From contig NZ_QOCW01000008.1 of the NCBI RefSeq assembly GCF_003318295.1, positions 1 through 64,000 on the forward strand: 64,000 nucleotides of DNA. The letters run 5' to 3'. Within the stretch, counting starts at the first letter, position 1. Every line of letters begins with the position of its first letter. The notes under the pieces were generated by a model, which searched no databases, was not told where the DNA came from, and worked only from the letters and a program-made list of their open reading frames with translations. Both the position numbers and the translations under genes were made by a program. Positions 42,430-52,123 of this stretch are shown piece after piece. Source of the DNA: Bacillus taeanensis (GTDB lineage Bacteria > Bacillota > Bacilli > Bacillales > UBA6769).

Positions 42430-43329
42430 TTACCCTTTTACAGACCCTGCGGCAATTCCTTCAACAATTCGATTGCTTAAAAATAAAAACGCGATTAAAA
42501 TCGGTAAAATACTAATCATCAGCGTTGCGCCAATTGCTCCCCAATCTGTTGCATACTGACCAATAAAGTTTTGAATTCCTACTGTTAATGTTTTATATTG
42601 ATCAGAACTAATAAATGTATTAATAAATATAAATTCATTCCAGTTATAAATCATATTAATAATCACTGTCGTTGAGATAACAGGTGTTGTCATTGGCAGC
42701 GTAATTTGAAAGAAAATGCGGTGTACCGAACACCCGTCGATAATTGCCGCTTCCTCCACTTCTCTTGGCAGTGCATAATAAAATCCGAGCAAAATCATAA
42801 TTGTAAGCGGCAAATTAAACGCAATATACGTTAAAATAACGGCAAGTGGATGATCAATTAAATTTAATTTTAAGAAAAAGTTAAATAACGGAATAAGTGT
42901 CGAGTGAACTGGAATCATTAAGCCTATCATGAACAGTCCAAGTACGGGCTTACTTAACTTCCATTTCATACGAGTAATTGCAAATGTAACCATACTTGCC
43001 GACAATACAGTAATAACAACCGCAACAACCGTAATCCATACGCTGTTAAAGAAGTATAAGCTAATGTTGCCCTGTGACCATACATTTAAATAATTTTCCC
43101 ATTTTGGATTTGTTGGAAGAGCAAATGGCGACATACTAAAAATTTCACTATTATCTTTTAATGAGAAGAAAAACAGCCATAGAAGCGGATACAGTTGTAA
43201 TACAGCAATAATTCCTAAAACCGTGTACAAAATCCCGTACCCAAGTCGGCGTACTCCTTGTCCCATTATCTTTGTTTCATCCGCATAAGATCCATTTGTC
43301 TTTGTTCGATGCTGCGACATAACTTTCAT
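42430..43329 (-). CDS. ABC xylo-oligosaccharide permease, MalG type (XynG-like)
   Basis: 299 residues with six membrane helices and the EAA loop EEAAIIDGCSVHRIFFQITL. The C-terminus RIVEGIAAGSVKG is typical of CUT1-class permeases. It is the last of three importer genes, 15 bp after its MalF-type partner. AGGGAGGG precedes the ATG. Its sequence closely parallels the permease at 62347-63243, so the two systems are paralogs. Substrate assignment rests on the neighbouring GH52 enzyme and likeness to the Geobacillus xynEFG importer. Confidence 0.87.
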   Translation of the reverse strand: MKVMSQHRTKTNGSYADETKIMGQGVRRLGYGILYTVLGIIAVLQLYPLLWLFFFSLKDNSEIFSMSPFALPTNPKWENYLNVWSQGNISLYFFNSVWITVVAVVITVLSASMVTFAITRMKWKLSKPVLGLFMIGLMIPVHSTLIPLFNFFLKLNLIDHPLAVILTYIAFNLPLTIMILLGFYYALPREVEEAAIIDGCSVHRIFFQITLPMTTPVISTTVIINMIYNWNEFIFINTFISSDQYKTLTVGIQNFIGQYATDWGAIGATLMISILPILIAFLFLSNRIVEGIAAGSVKG

Positions 43330-43344
43330 GTTTAAACCCTCCCT

Positions 43345-44223
43345 TTAATACTGATTCTCGTCACCCGTTACCGTAAGCTTACGAATCAACCATGTAACAG
43401 CTAAACAGATGATTAATAAAAAGAAACCGACGGCACTTCCATATCCAAAATCATACGTATTGAATGCTTTTTGGTACATATAAGAAGCCATAACCTCACT
43501 TGAGCCATTTGGTCCGCCGCCCGTCATTACATAAATTAAATCAAAATATTTTAATGACCCAACAATTGCTAAGACAATTGTTACTTTTATAACACTTGAA
43601 ATTAACGGAACTTTTATTTTCCAGGCAATTTGAAGCGGATTGGCTCCATCAATTTTAGCAGCTTCAATTAATGAATTCGGTATTCCTTTTAGAGCGGCAT
43701 AATAAATTAAAATATAAAATCCTGCATACTGCCAAATAATTGGTACAAATAGCGCCGGTAAGACAAGTTTAGGCTCAGCCAGCCATGCTGGAGGATTATC
43801 GATTCCAATTCCCATTAGAAAGCTGTTTACTAACCCATTTCCAGGATGATAAATTTTCAGCCAAAGCTGTGCAATCGCAACAGAAGATAACAACATTGGA
43901 ATTAAATAAATTTTCCTTAGTAAATTAGCTCCTTTAATCTTCCCTGAAAGGATAAGTGAAATAATAAGATACCCTATTAAACTAATCGTTGAAAAAGCGG
44001 CTAATAAAAACGAATGATAGGCACTTTCCCAAAAAAGCTTATCAGTTAAAAGATTAATATAATTTTCTAAACCGATAAATGACATCTCTCCAATTCCATC
44101 CCACTTCATTAATCCGTAATACCCTGTTAACACAATTGGTACGTAAATAAGGGTAGCGATTAAAAGAAGTGCAGGAAGAACATATAGCGTGATGACAAAT
44201 TTGTTCGACATAACTCTGTTCAT
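43345..44223 (-). CDS. ABC xylo-oligosaccharide permease, MalF type (XynF-like)
   Basis: 292 residues, six membrane helices, EAA loop IEAAKIDGANPLQIAWKIKV and the GGGPNGSSEVMASYMYQKAF segment that is nearly shared with the paralog at the right edge of the window. AAGGAGG precedes the ATG at 44223; the in-frame TTG one codon earlier is less likely. It forms the membrane channel with the MalG-type protein. The ATPase is not encoded here. Confidence 0.87.
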   Translation of the reverse strand: MNRVMSNKFVITLYVLPALLLIATLIYVPIVLTGYYGLMKWDGIGEMSFIGLENYINLLTDKLFWESAYHSFLLAAFSTISLIGYLIISLILSGKIKGANLLRKIYLIPMLLSSVAIAQLWLKIYHPGNGLVNSFLMGIGIDNPPAWLAEPKLVLPALFVPIIWQYAGFYILIYYAALKGIPNSLIEAAKIDGANPLQIAWKIKVPLISSVIKVTIVLAIVGSLKYFDLIYVMTGGGPNGSSEVMASYMYQKAFNTYDFGYGSAVGFFLLIICLAVTWLIRKLTVTGDENQY

Positions 44224-44267
44224 CAAAGATCCTCCTTTTTCATAAATACGATCTCGTTATCTACTTA

Positions 44268-44314
44268 TAAAGAAAAGAACATACCGTAACCGATAGACAT
44301 GTTCTTTTCGCTTT
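44268..44314 (-). terminator. Hairpin between the binding-protein and permease genes
   Basis: On the minus strand AAAAGAACAT and ATGTTCTTTT pair and are followed by CTTT. Such intra-operon hairpins usually raise binding-protein mRNA relative to the permease genes. Confidence 0.65.
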
Positions 44315-44330
44315 GTTAAAAAGGTTTCAT

Positions 44331-45644
44331 TTACTCTTCTTTCGCAAGCGCTTCCTCATGAGCCTTCGCAAATTCTTCTGGTGAAGTTTGACCGCCGAAC
44401 AGCGACTGAATCATATTTAAATGCTCCTGCGCAACACCTGCACTCATTTGAACGTCGGCATATAACGTAATATTGCTTGCAGCGCTTAATTCATCTAACA
44501 CATCAATATACATTTGCGGTAAATTGATGCTTGCTGTATCGACTTTCGTTGCAGGAATAACACCAGCTTCTGTTACAGCGCGCGCTCCCCATTTCTCAAC
44601 AAAGAATGCAGCAAATTTTTTCGCTTCTTCTTTTACATCAGAATCTTCTGCTACGAATAAACCTACTCCAGGTCCACCTACAAAACTGTTAATATCTCCT
44701 TTTCCGCCTTCAACAGTTGGGAATTTAAAGAAACCGACTGAATCTCTAAATTCTTGAGGTACGTCTTCATTTGTTGTATAGTTAGGCAGTTCCCATGATC
44801 CCATTAAATACATCGCCGCTTGTTCATTCATAAACGGCCCTTTTGCTTCGTCATTAGATAAGCCGTTGAAACCCTTTACAAAAGCATTCATACCAACTAA
44901 ATTTTGAATTTCTTCTGCTGCTTGTACTAAAGCAGGATCTTCAAATGAACCTGTGCGATTAATCGCGTTTGTTAATGTTTCCGGTCCGCCGATTCGACCT
45001 GCTAAATACATATACCACATTGATCCTGTCCAGCGGTCTTTATTTCCTAATGCAATTGGTGTAACACCGTTATCAGTGAGCGTTTTCACAACTGTTTTAA
45101 ATTCATCATATGTTTTTGGTGCTTCAAGATTATATTTTTCAAAAATTTTCTTATTGTAGAAAACAGGTGCAATATTTAGTTCAAGAGGTAGACCATACGT
45201 GTTTCCGTCAATCGCGTAAGCTTCTGTTGTACCAGCAATAAATTGATCACCTAAACCTTCTCCTAACATATCATCAAGCGGTGCAAACATTGATCCTTTT
45301 ACATATGGCTCAAGAAATCCTGCCGCCCAAGTCATCCCTACATCAGGAAGTTCGTTTGAAGCAGATAGTACTTTTAATTTTTCTTTATACTGCTCATTAC
45401 TTAAAATTTCTAACTGTACTTTCACATCTGGATTTTCTTTTTCAAACTGAGCAGCGATATCATTTACAATTTGATTGTGCTGCTTTGCACTTCCTGCTGG
45501 CCATAAGTGCATAAATTTAACGACTTTCTTATCAGAAAATCCTGTGTTATTTCCGCTGCCTTCTTCAGAGCTTGTACATCCCGTTAACACGAGTGCAGCC
45601 ATTACCATGAACGCCATAAATATTGCAATCGCTTTCTTCTTCAT
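44331..45644 (-). CDS. ABC xylo-oligosaccharide-binding lipoprotein (XynE-like)
   Basis: 437-residue family 1 solute-binding protein. The lipoprotein signal ends in ALVLTGC, with Cys23 as lipid anchor. Fold motifs include KFMHLWPAGS, LPDVGMTWAAGFLEP, YGLPLELNIAPVFYNKKIFE and FPTVEGGKG. The last motif and the general plan are shared with the binding protein at 61047-62306, indicating a paralogous pair. It is the first gene of the importer operon and follows the two-component system genes. The substrate is inferred as xylo-oligosaccharides from GH52 and from the Geobacillus parallel. Confidence 0.88.
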   Translation of the reverse strand: MKKKAIAIFMAFMVMAALVLTGCTSSEEGSGNNTGFSDKKVVKFMHLWPAGSAKQHNQIVNDIAAQFEKENPDVKVQLEILSNEQYKEKLKVLSASNELPDVGMTWAAGFLEPYVKGSMFAPLDDMLGEGLGDQFIAGTTEAYAIDGNTYGLPLELNIAPVFYNKKIFEKYNLEAPKTYDEFKTVVKTLTDNGVTPIALGNKDRWTGSMWYMYLAGRIGGPETLTNAINRTGSFEDPALVQAAEEIQNLVGMNAFVKGFNGLSNDEAKGPFMNEQAAMYLMGSWELPNYTTNEDVPQEFRDSVGFFKFPTVEGGKGDINSFVGGPGVGLFVAEDSDVKEEAKKFAAFFVEKWGARAVTEAGVIPATKVDTASINLPQMYIDVLDELSAASNITLYADVQMSAGVAQEHLNMIQSLFGGQTSPEEFAKAHEEALAKEE

Positions 45645-45767
45645 GTAAAAATCCCCCTTACCTTTCTCTTTATTGTTTGTTTGCTTGAACTAACTTTATT
45701 GTAGCATCTCCTCTTAATCAACATAAGGTAACAGGGATTGGGGAAAATTCCACTATTTTTAGAATTT

Positions 45768-46547
45768 TTAATTCCTTATTGTTGCCGACTTTCGATATTG
45801 GCTCGGAGTAACCCCTTCATATTCCTTAAATAGTTTAATAAAATATTTTGAAGTCGTATAGCCAACGTCCTCTGCTATTTGAGCAACCGGTAAATCAGAG
45901 GATATCAATAAATTTTTTGCTTTTTGTAATCGAGTCCGTGTTACATATTCACTAAAATTCATGTTTGCTTTTTCTTTAAACAAGACGCTAAAATAGCTAG
46001 TACTTAAATTAACGTGAGCTGCAGCTTCTGTTAATGTAATTTGGGAGTCAACATGAGCATCTACATATTCCATTGCTTTTTTAATAAGGGAACCTTCTTT
46101 TTGATCTTCTATTTTTAAATGGGCCAACTTTTCATCGACTACTTTTTTTAGAATACCTGCTTTCTCAAGGTTTTCCCCCACTTCTAACGCTTTTTCCACT
46201 TCTTCAATGAGCTTTCGTTTCATAATCGGTTTTAAAAGATAGCTTAAAACACCTAATTGAATCGCTTCCTGTGCATAACTAAATTCTGGATAAGCAGATA
46301 TCACAATCACAACGGGAGACTGATTGTTTTCTTTTAACGTTTTTACCATTTGTAATCCTGTCATTTCAGGCATACTAATATCTGTTATTAATAAAGAAAT
46401 TTTTTGCTGGCCAAGAATCTTCATCGCTTGCTGAGCGCTTTCCGCACTTAAAATTTCATATTTTCCTTCAGCCCATACTTCTAGTGTTTTTTTAAGTCCT
46501 TGCCTTGTTCTCGGCTCATCATCCACGATTAATAATGTTTTTTTCAT
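45768..46547 (-). CDS. AraC-family response regulator (XynC-like)
   Basis: 259 residues from the ATG at 46547. The receiver has LLIVDDEPRTR, phospho-acceptor Asp56 in LLITDISMP, and Lys in YLLKPIM. The C-terminal AraC domain has ITLTEAAAHVNLSTSYFSVL and VGYTTSKYFIKLFKEYEGVT. It is half the length of the regulator at 15.6 kb because the long middle domain is missing. The start codon overlaps the end of the kinase gene by 29 nt, so the two are translationally coupled. It probably activates the importer operon just downstream. Confidence 0.88.
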   Translation of the reverse strand: MKKTLLIVDDEPRTRQGLKKTLEVWAEGKYEILSAESAQQAMKILGQQKISLLITDISMPEMTGLQMVKTLKENNQSPVVIVISAYPEFSYAQEAIQLGVLSYLLKPIMKRKLIEEVEKALEVGENLEKAGILKKVVDEKLAHLKIEDQKEGSLIKKAMEYVDAHVDSQITLTEAAAHVNLSTSYFSVLFKEKANMNFSEYVTRTRLQKAKNLLISSDLPVAQIAEDVGYTTSKYFIKLFKEYEGVTPSQYRKSATIRN

Positions 46548-48276
46548 TTCCAATACCCCTCTCCATCGGTATTTCAAATGTTATGCATGCGCCTTTATTA
46601 AGCTCGCTGCTTATGGATATTCCTCTTATGTTTTGATCTTCGTAATAAAGCTGCAATCGTTTATGAACATTAGCAATCGCCATCCCATTTCGTTTTGCTG
46701 TTGAAACCTTTCCAGATTCCAAGGACTCGACGATCCTTTTAATGGTTTCTTTTGTCATACCGATTCCATTATCTTTTACTTGAATTACGAGATTGTTTGA
46801 TTTCTTTAATGGCTCAACGATAACGGATACAGAGCCTTGGTCCATTTTATTGCTAACTCCGTGTAAAATCGCATTTTCCACTAAAGGTTGTATTAACAGC
46901 TTCGGAATTGGAATATTCTCATATTCACTTGGAACTGAGATGTTTCCTTTAAAGCGGTCACCAAATCGCATATTCATAATTTGCATATAACGCTCAATAT
47001 GATCGAGCTCTTGTTTAACCGTCACCCATTCATCATTATTTTGCGCACTAATTGTATAACGAAACAGCTCAGACATCGCAATCACCAATTCCGCTAATTC
47101 TTCCTCTTCTTTATCCTCAAGCGACCAATACAAGGAATCTAACGTGTTAAACAAAAAGTGAGGATCAATTTGCGCCTGCAGTGCTTTTAATTCTGTCCGA
47201 CTGCGAATTAATTCTTTCTCATAGACTACTTGAATTAAGTGATTCGTATGTTCTACCAGCTCGTTGTATGTTTCATTTAATTGATTGATTTCAACTGTTG
47301 AAGAAATTTCCGAGTTAAGCGTTAACTTTCCATCATCGGTTTTCCTCATTGCTTTCGTCAGCTTGAAAATAGGACGTGTAATCATCGTCGAAAGCAAATA
47401 AGAAAAGAACAGAAAAATAAGAAAGCCCATCGCACCGGAAAAAATAACCGCTGCCTTTAAGACTGAAATTCCATTCATTAAGAGTGATACAGGTGTTAAA
47501 ATGATAAGCGTCCAACCCGTTAGATTTGATTTTTCCTTCACCAACATGTATTCGCTTTCATTCAATTCAATTGTTTGCCGCATTTCTATAACAAGCGGCT
47601 CCGGATCGCCTTCGTAATTAGATGCAATGGGTTCATATGTTTGATCGAAAAGAACCATATACTGATTTTTTTGATTTTCAGTAAGCTGAAAATAATCTGA
47701 TTTTATGTGCATGAGTAAATATCCTCCGTTTGAAAACCAGCGCTCAATTAAACTAATTCGTCTTAACGCTAGAAACGAAGTTGGATCTTTCGGGTCTTTG
47801 CCAACCCAAACAAGCTTTCCTTTTGCTTTATCGGCCTGTTCAATCCATTTTGAATCAACAACATTCGTTAACTGGCCTTCATCCAAAGGAATGACTCGAT
47901 TACCACTATTCGTGTAAACCTCAAACGAACTAATGACATTCGAATAAGCTCCAAGGTTAAGTGTTAGCTGCATAAGTTCCTGCCTTTCGCGATATGTCAT
48001 AGGTTGTCCATTCACTTCATTTGTAAAAAGCTGCTGCAGAAATGAATTGGTTGCCACTTGCTGTGATAATAGATCAATTTGTTGATACAATGACTCAATT
48101 CGTCCATTCGCTTGAACAGCTGTTTCCTGAATCTGCTTTTCCGCATTCTGTTTTAGTAAACTTGACACTGAGTTAAACGTCGCAACCCCAACAAACAATA
48201 AAACAATGACCATGACAAACAAAAAAACAATTAAAATTTGATTTCTTAGCGTATTGTACTTACCTAATAATTTCAT
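46519..48276 (-). CDS. Membrane sensor histidine kinase (XynD-like)
   Basis: 585 residues: a first helix (QILIVFLFVMVIVLLFVGVA), a roughly 220-residue extracytoplasmic sensor, a second helix (AVIFSGAMGFLIFLFFSYLL), HAMP, and the YesM-type kinase core with His373 in QAQIDPHFLFNTLD and the N-box in QPLVENAILHG. It pairs with the response regulator it overlaps. The same layout and near-identical motifs appear in the kinase at 57.4 kb. It probably senses xylo-oligosaccharides (by analogy with Geobacillus XynD). The start is the ATG after GGATGAAACATC. Confidence 0.88.
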   Translation of the reverse strand: MKLLGKYNTLRNQILIVFLFVMVIVLLFVGVATFNSVSSLLKQNAEKQIQETAVQANGRIESLYQQIDLLSQQVATNSFLQQLFTNEVNGQPMTYRERQELMQLTLNLGAYSNVISSFEVYTNSGNRVIPLDEGQLTNVVDSKWIEQADKAKGKLVWVGKDPKDPTSFLALRRISLIERWFSNGGYLLMHIKSDYFQLTENQKNQYMVLFDQTYEPIASNYEGDPEPLVIEMRQTIELNESEYMLVKEKSNLTGWTLIILTPVSLLMNGISVLKAAVIFSGAMGFLIFLFFSYLLSTMITRPIFKLTKAMRKTDDGKLTLNSEISSTVEINQLNETYNELVEHTNHLIQVVYEKELIRSRTELKALQAQIDPHFLFNTLDSLYWSLEDKEEEELAELVIAMSELFRYTISAQNNDEWVTVKQELDHIERYMQIMNMRFGDRFKGNISVPSEYENIPIPKLLIQPLVENAILHGVSNKMDQGSVSVIVEPLKKSNNLVIQVKDNGIGMTKETIKRIVESLESGKVSTAKRNGMAIANVHKRLQLYYEDQNIRGISISSELNKGACITFEIPMERGIGNEKNIINRG

Positions 48277-48345
48277 GATGTTTCATCCTTTTGTCCATCC
48301 ATTTCGTTTCAATATTTTTTAAAAACATTATATCACTTTTAAATT

Positions 48346-48370
48346 AGTTTGTTTATCAATTAAATAAACT
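48346..48370. promoter_or_regulatory. XylR-type operator in the xylR promoter region
   Basis: AGTTTGTTTA and TAAATAAACT form a 10-bp inverted repeat with one mismatch around TCAAT, preceded by TTA as in the B. subtilis xyl operator. It lies 58 bp before the xylR start and between divergent genes, so it could control xylR and the kinase gene. Confidence 0.65.
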
Positions 48371-48427
48371 TTATAATGGTAATAGAAACATTACATATAG
48401 TGTATATCATTTATTGGTGGTGAAAAT

Positions 48428-49636
48428 ATGAACGTAACCGGAAATATTCAATTAGTAAAAAAAATGAACAAATCAATTGTTCTTCAGATGATTAAAGATT
48501 TTTCTCCGATTTCTCGGGCTGATATTTCACAAAAAGCAGGCCTTAACAAAGGAACAGTTTCTTCATTAGTTAGTGAATTAATTGATGAAAATCTAATTTA
48601 TGAACAAGGTCCTGGTAAATCAAGCGGCGGCAGACGTCCAGTGATGCTGCTGTTTAATGAAAAGGCAGGCTATTCAATCGGAATTGATCTTGGTGTTAAT
48701 TATATTCTAGGAATTTTAACTGATCTTCAAGGAAAAATTGTAAAAGAGAAAGAAATTCCTTTATTAAGCAATGATTATAATTCTACTTTTAAACAGTTAA
48801 CTGAAGTCATTGATTTTCTACGGTTCTCAGCTCCTGAAAGTCCGTATGGAGTAGTCGGAATTGGTCTCGGTGTTCCTGGAAGCGTGAATCATAAAGGTGA
48901 AATTTTACTTGCTCCAAACTTAGAATGGAAAAATAAAGACATAAAAGCTCAATTAGAAGCAATGTATCAACTTCCAATTATTATTGAAAATGAGGCAAAC
49001 GCTGGAGCATATGGCGAAATGCGTTTTGGAGCTGATCAAGATGTGGAAGAACTTATTTATATTAGTGCCGGAATTGGGATTGGTGTAGGATTAATTTTTA
49101 AAGGAGAGCTTTACAGTGGATTTAACGGCTTTGCAGGGGAAATGGGTCATATGGTCATAGAAACTAACGGCAAACAGTGCCGCTGTGGAAGTAAAGGCTG
49201 TTGGGAATTATACGCTTCTGAACATGCAGTTCTTGAAAAAGCAAACAACAGCACACTTCACGATCAATTAAACCTCCAAGATCAATCAAAAATCAAGCTA
49301 AAAATGCTCATTGATTTAGCGGAACAAAATAATGAGAACGCGATTCAACTTTTTGAAGAAGTAGGTACCTTTTTAGGAATAGGTATTAATAATATTATTA
49401 ATACCTTTAATCCACAAAAAATTATTATTGGAAATCGCTTATCAGCGGCTGCTAAATGGTTGATGCCATCTGTTCAACAAGAGATTAGTGAACGAACGTT
49501 AACATTTTCTAAAAGTGACCTTAAGGTAGAATTCTCCAAGCTTATGACGTACGCAGCATCACTCGGAGCTGCAGCTTTTATAGCGGAAAATTTTCTAAAT
49601 CCACCCGAAAATAATGAAGGGCTTGCAAGTAAATAA
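48428..49636 (+). CDS. xylR: Xylose-responsive repressor, ROK family
   Basis: 402 residues. The N-terminal winged helix (SIVLQMIKDFSPISRADISQ then KAGLNKGTVSSLVSELI) binds AGTTTGTTT-type operators. The ROK domain follows, with GIDLGVNYILG, ENEANAGAYGEMRFGA and the zinc cluster CRCGSKGCWELYASE. It closely matches B. subtilis XylR over the whole length. Xylose releases it from DNA. Four candidate operators are visible in this window. TGGTGGTG precedes the ATG. A hairpin terminator follows. A decayed 3' fragment of a second copy lies at 51.76-52.05 kb. Confidence 0.93.
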   Translation: MNVTGNIQLVKKMNKSIVLQMIKDFSPISRADISQKAGLNKGTVSSLVSELIDENLIYEQGPGKSSGGRRPVMLLFNEKAGYSIGIDLGVNYILGILTDLQGKIVKEKEIPLLSNDYNSTFKQLTEVIDFLRFSAPESPYGVVGIGLGVPGSVNHKGEILLAPNLEWKNKDIKAQLEAMYQLPIIIENEANAGAYGEMRFGADQDVEELIYISAGIGIGVGLIFKGELYSGFNGFAGEMGHMVIETNGKQCRCGSKGCWELYASEHAVLEKANNSTLHDQLNLQDQSKIKLKMLIDLAEQNNENAIQLFEEVGTFLGIGINNIINTFNPQKIIIGNRLSAAAKWLMPSVQQEISERTLTFSKSDLKVEFSKLMTYAASLGAAAFIAENFLNPPENNEGLASK

Positions 49637-49643
49637 TTAAGAG

Positions 49644-49682
49644 GGGGTGCCCAAAAGCATAGCTTTTAGGCACCCCTTTTTT
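49644..49682 (+). terminator. Terminator of xylR
   Basis: GGGGTGCC and GGCACCCC with inner AAAAGC/GCTTTT pairing, followed by T6. The AAAAGCATAG core resembles the dispersed palindromes elsewhere in the window. Confidence 0.88.
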
Positions 49683-49729
49683 AATGGTTTAGAAAACCCC
49701 TGGCTATGCCGGGGGTTTTCTAAACCATT
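49683..49729. repeat. Long perfect inverted repeat
   Basis: AATGGTTTAGAAAACCCC pairs with GGGGTTTTCTAAACCATT around TGGCTATGCCG. It sits between two terminator hairpins. It could be an extra terminator or the end hairpin of a vanished insertion sequence; the GGCTATGCC loop is not explained by either gene. Confidence 0.6.
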
Positions 49730-49773
49730 AAAAAAAAGCTTGTAGAGAAAAACACTAGGTTTCTCTACAAGCT
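49730..49773 (-). terminator. Minus-strand terminator downstream of the GMC oxidoreductase region
   Basis: AGCTTGTAGAGAAA and TTTCTCTACAAGCT form a perfect 14-bp stem; on the minus strand it is followed by eight T residues. Confidence 0.85.
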
Positions 49774-49782
49774 GAATGCCCT

Positions 49783-49923
49783 TTATTTTTTTATTTCTTC
49801 AAGCTCTCTTCGATTAACTGACCTAGGTAGAGAACCTTGGGATATACCTGTTGCTGCAATATCTCTTTTATAGAATCCTCCAAGTTGGTTGATAGAATGA
49901 GGTTTCCTGTCAGGTACTTTCAT
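49783..49923 (-). CDS. 46-codon ORF of unknown identity, possibly a gene remnant
   Basis: The frame reads MKVPDRKPHSINQLGGFYKR then DIAATGISQGSLPRSVNRRE and LEEIKK. It ends just before a strong terminator, as a real gene end would. The codons look protein-like, and the frame continues upstream of the ATG as PQCAPFCK to a stop, but there is no ribosome binding site. I do not recognise it. It may be the 3' end of a longer gene that lost its start, perhaps one that worked with the oxidoreductase. The rest of 49924-50030 is unassigned. Confidence 0.35.
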   Translation of the reverse strand: MKVPDRKPHSINQLGGFYKRDIAATGISQGSLPRSVNRRELEEIKK

Positions 49924-50030
49924 CTTACAAAATGGAGCACACTGGGGTCATTTTTTATTTAAAGACCATATTCGACATTTAATATCTAATACACCAGGCA
50001 CCTGTGAAATATGAAACAAAATGCTTCTCA

Positions 50031-51482
50031 TTACTGACTTTGTTTCACAATATGATCAGCCAATCTTATTGCTAAAGCAACGGTGGAAAGTGTTGGATTC
50101 GCGGCAGCTAGTGTTGGTAGTACACTATTATCGGCAACATATAGACCCTTAACGCCATGAATTTGGCCGAAACGATTTGTAGCTGAAGTTTCTGGATCAA
50201 TACCCATTCGGCATGTACATGACTCATGAAAATCGGCTCCTGGTGGTAACATGGTTGGCTCGCCATCAAGTCTTACTCCCATTGCGATAGCGGTTTGGAA
50301 AATCCCTTCATACATCTGATAGATTACTACCCTATCATTTTCACTATATGCAAAGGTAATTTGATTCATTGGGACTCCATATTCATCCCGTACATCCGGG
50401 TCTATAAAAACTCTATTTTCAGGGCGTGATTCAACCCTGCCGAACGTTACATAAGTTACTCCAAGCTCTTCAGGAAGTACTTTTTCTTCAAATTGTTGGT
50501 ACACAAAATAACGATCAGGTCCTAATATTTGAATCAGATACGGTGTATGCTTCGTTTCATACTTATACAGTGCCAAATTTCCGATAGTTTCAGGAAACTG
50601 ATTACGGCTTATTTTTCCATGTGCTCGGATGAACGAATGGTTCGTTAAATAACGTCCTATCGATCGACCTTTTATACTAGAATTCAACAATAGTCGTGGA
50701 GTCTCTAATGCACTAGCTGAAATTACGATATTTTTAGCACGAATCGTATAGTTTTTCTTTTCTGGTGAAATCACATTAACACCTGCTACTTTTCCTTTCT
50801 CAACAAACACTTTAGTAGTGTATGCGTTTAATGCTAAATCAAACGGGCGATTATTTAATGCATAAGCAAGAAAATAAATGGAACTAAACCACGCATTAGA
50901 GTGAATCTCACCAAATCGGGATCTACTCATATCAATAGCAAGCGGATAATCCTTTACTTCTGAAATTCCATTAAAAACAAGTCGCTTCCAAAGAACATCT
51001 TGCATGGAGGAACCCTTAGCGTAAGCAGTTGTAATATTCATAACCTTTTCAGCGAGCCTGAAATATACATCCATTTCTATTGGATGGACAGGCCATTTTT
51101 TCAATTCAAATAATGGGGGACGAGGACAGCCCGCATTTCAAAATAATGTTCTTCCACCCAGAGCAAACACCTGCCTAGCACCAGAAAATTGAGGGAGTCG
51201 TTCACCAACTGGTGTTGAATTATCAGGTAATAATTGACCCCACATCCGATCATTATTCATTGTAGGAATATTTAAAGCATGAGAATGAAATAGCTTGTTT
51301 CCCTTTTCAAGAATCCCTATTTTCTTCGCACTCCGATTTTTCCACTGCTCGCATAACCGATAAAGTGTAGCCCCTCCACCTGCACCACTTCCGACAATTA
51401 GAACGTCATATATATTATTTTCCATTTGTTCCAATGACTTTGTCGGTATCCAATTATTCGGATAATCCCACACTTTCTTCAC
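50031..51482 (-). pseudogene. GMC-family oxidoreductase interrupted by one in-frame TGA
   Basis: Read through, this is one 484-codon frame. The N-terminal part has the FAD-binding motif VLIVGSGAGGGATLYRL and ends ALGGRTLF, then TGA at 51138-51140. The same frame continues NAGCPRPPLFELKKWPVHPI to the GMC C-terminal domain with HESCTCRMG and GLYVADNSVLPTLAAANPTL. Homologs have Trp after LF, so the change is TGG to TGA. No frameshift or deletion accompanies it. It could be a recent loss, an assembly error, or read-through. The enzyme would oxidise an alcohol or sugar with FAD. Confidence 0.8.
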
Positions 51483-51761
51483 ATCCCTTCCATTACATAT
51501 ATAACTTATCTTATTAAAAGGAAAGGCTTAAGCATGACTGTTTTTTGCAATCTGGTGATTAGCACCCGTGGAACACGGTGACAGCGTACTATGTCATGAT
51601 TTGATTGATATGGTTTCTTGTTATTAATATAGGGGCCACATCGCCATCAAGCTAACACTGACGAATGCTTAGAGTAGAGCCGTTTCTGCAAAAAAAATGT
51701 CTATAATACTGAAGAAAATTGTGAATACATACTGACAAAACTAAAGATTCCATCTGTCACC

Positions 51762-52045
51762 GTAGGAGACTGGGTGGCGCATCGACCTAATATCGTTAAT
51801 GGATGGTATTGAGATACCCAGAGCGTATCGTAATTGGCAATAGACTAGCAAAAGCGAAAAAGTGGTTAAAAAAACCGATAAGAACTATTGTTGAAGAAAA
51901 AGCACTGCACTTCAATCAAATGGATTTTACAATTGAGTTTTCAAATCTCTCATTCTATGCTGCTGCATTAGGTGTTTCTGCTTTTACAGTTGAGAATTTC
52001 TTAAGTATATCTGGAAATAAAAGTGAAGTAATAAACTTATTTTAA
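51762..52045 (+). pseudogene. 3' fragment of a second xylR-like (ROK) gene
   Basis: From about 51803 the frame RIVIGNRLAKAKKWLKKP then LHFNQMDFTIEFSNLSFYAA and LGVSAFTVENFL matches the last 80 residues of the intact XylR at 48.4 kb (IIIGNRLSAAAKWLM.., VEFSKLMTYAASLGAAAFIA). A short stretch before it (VGDWVAHRPNIVN) fits the preceding ROK segment in a shifted frame. The DNA-binding and zinc parts are gone, while the gene's terminator survives. The divergence shows it is an old paralog, not a recent copy. Confidence 0.75.
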
Positions 52046-52050
52046 AGAAG

Positions 52051-52084
52051 AAACCTTCCAGCAATAATTGCGGAAGGTTTTTTA
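52051..52084 (+). terminator. Terminator of the xylR-like fragment
   Basis: AAACCTTCC (52051-52059) pairs with GGAAGGTTT (52072-52080), followed by further T residues, directly after the fragment's stop codon. Confidence 0.8.
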
Positions 52085-52123
52085 GGGTATAAATTTTTTC
52101 ACTCTTCACAAAATATTTTTTAT

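Noticed and set aside
45668-45692. TTGTTTGTTTGC..GAACTAAC upstream of the xylo-oligosaccharide-binding protein gene
   Set aside because: Only one good XylR half-site; the other half is too degenerate to call an operator, although the position would fit.
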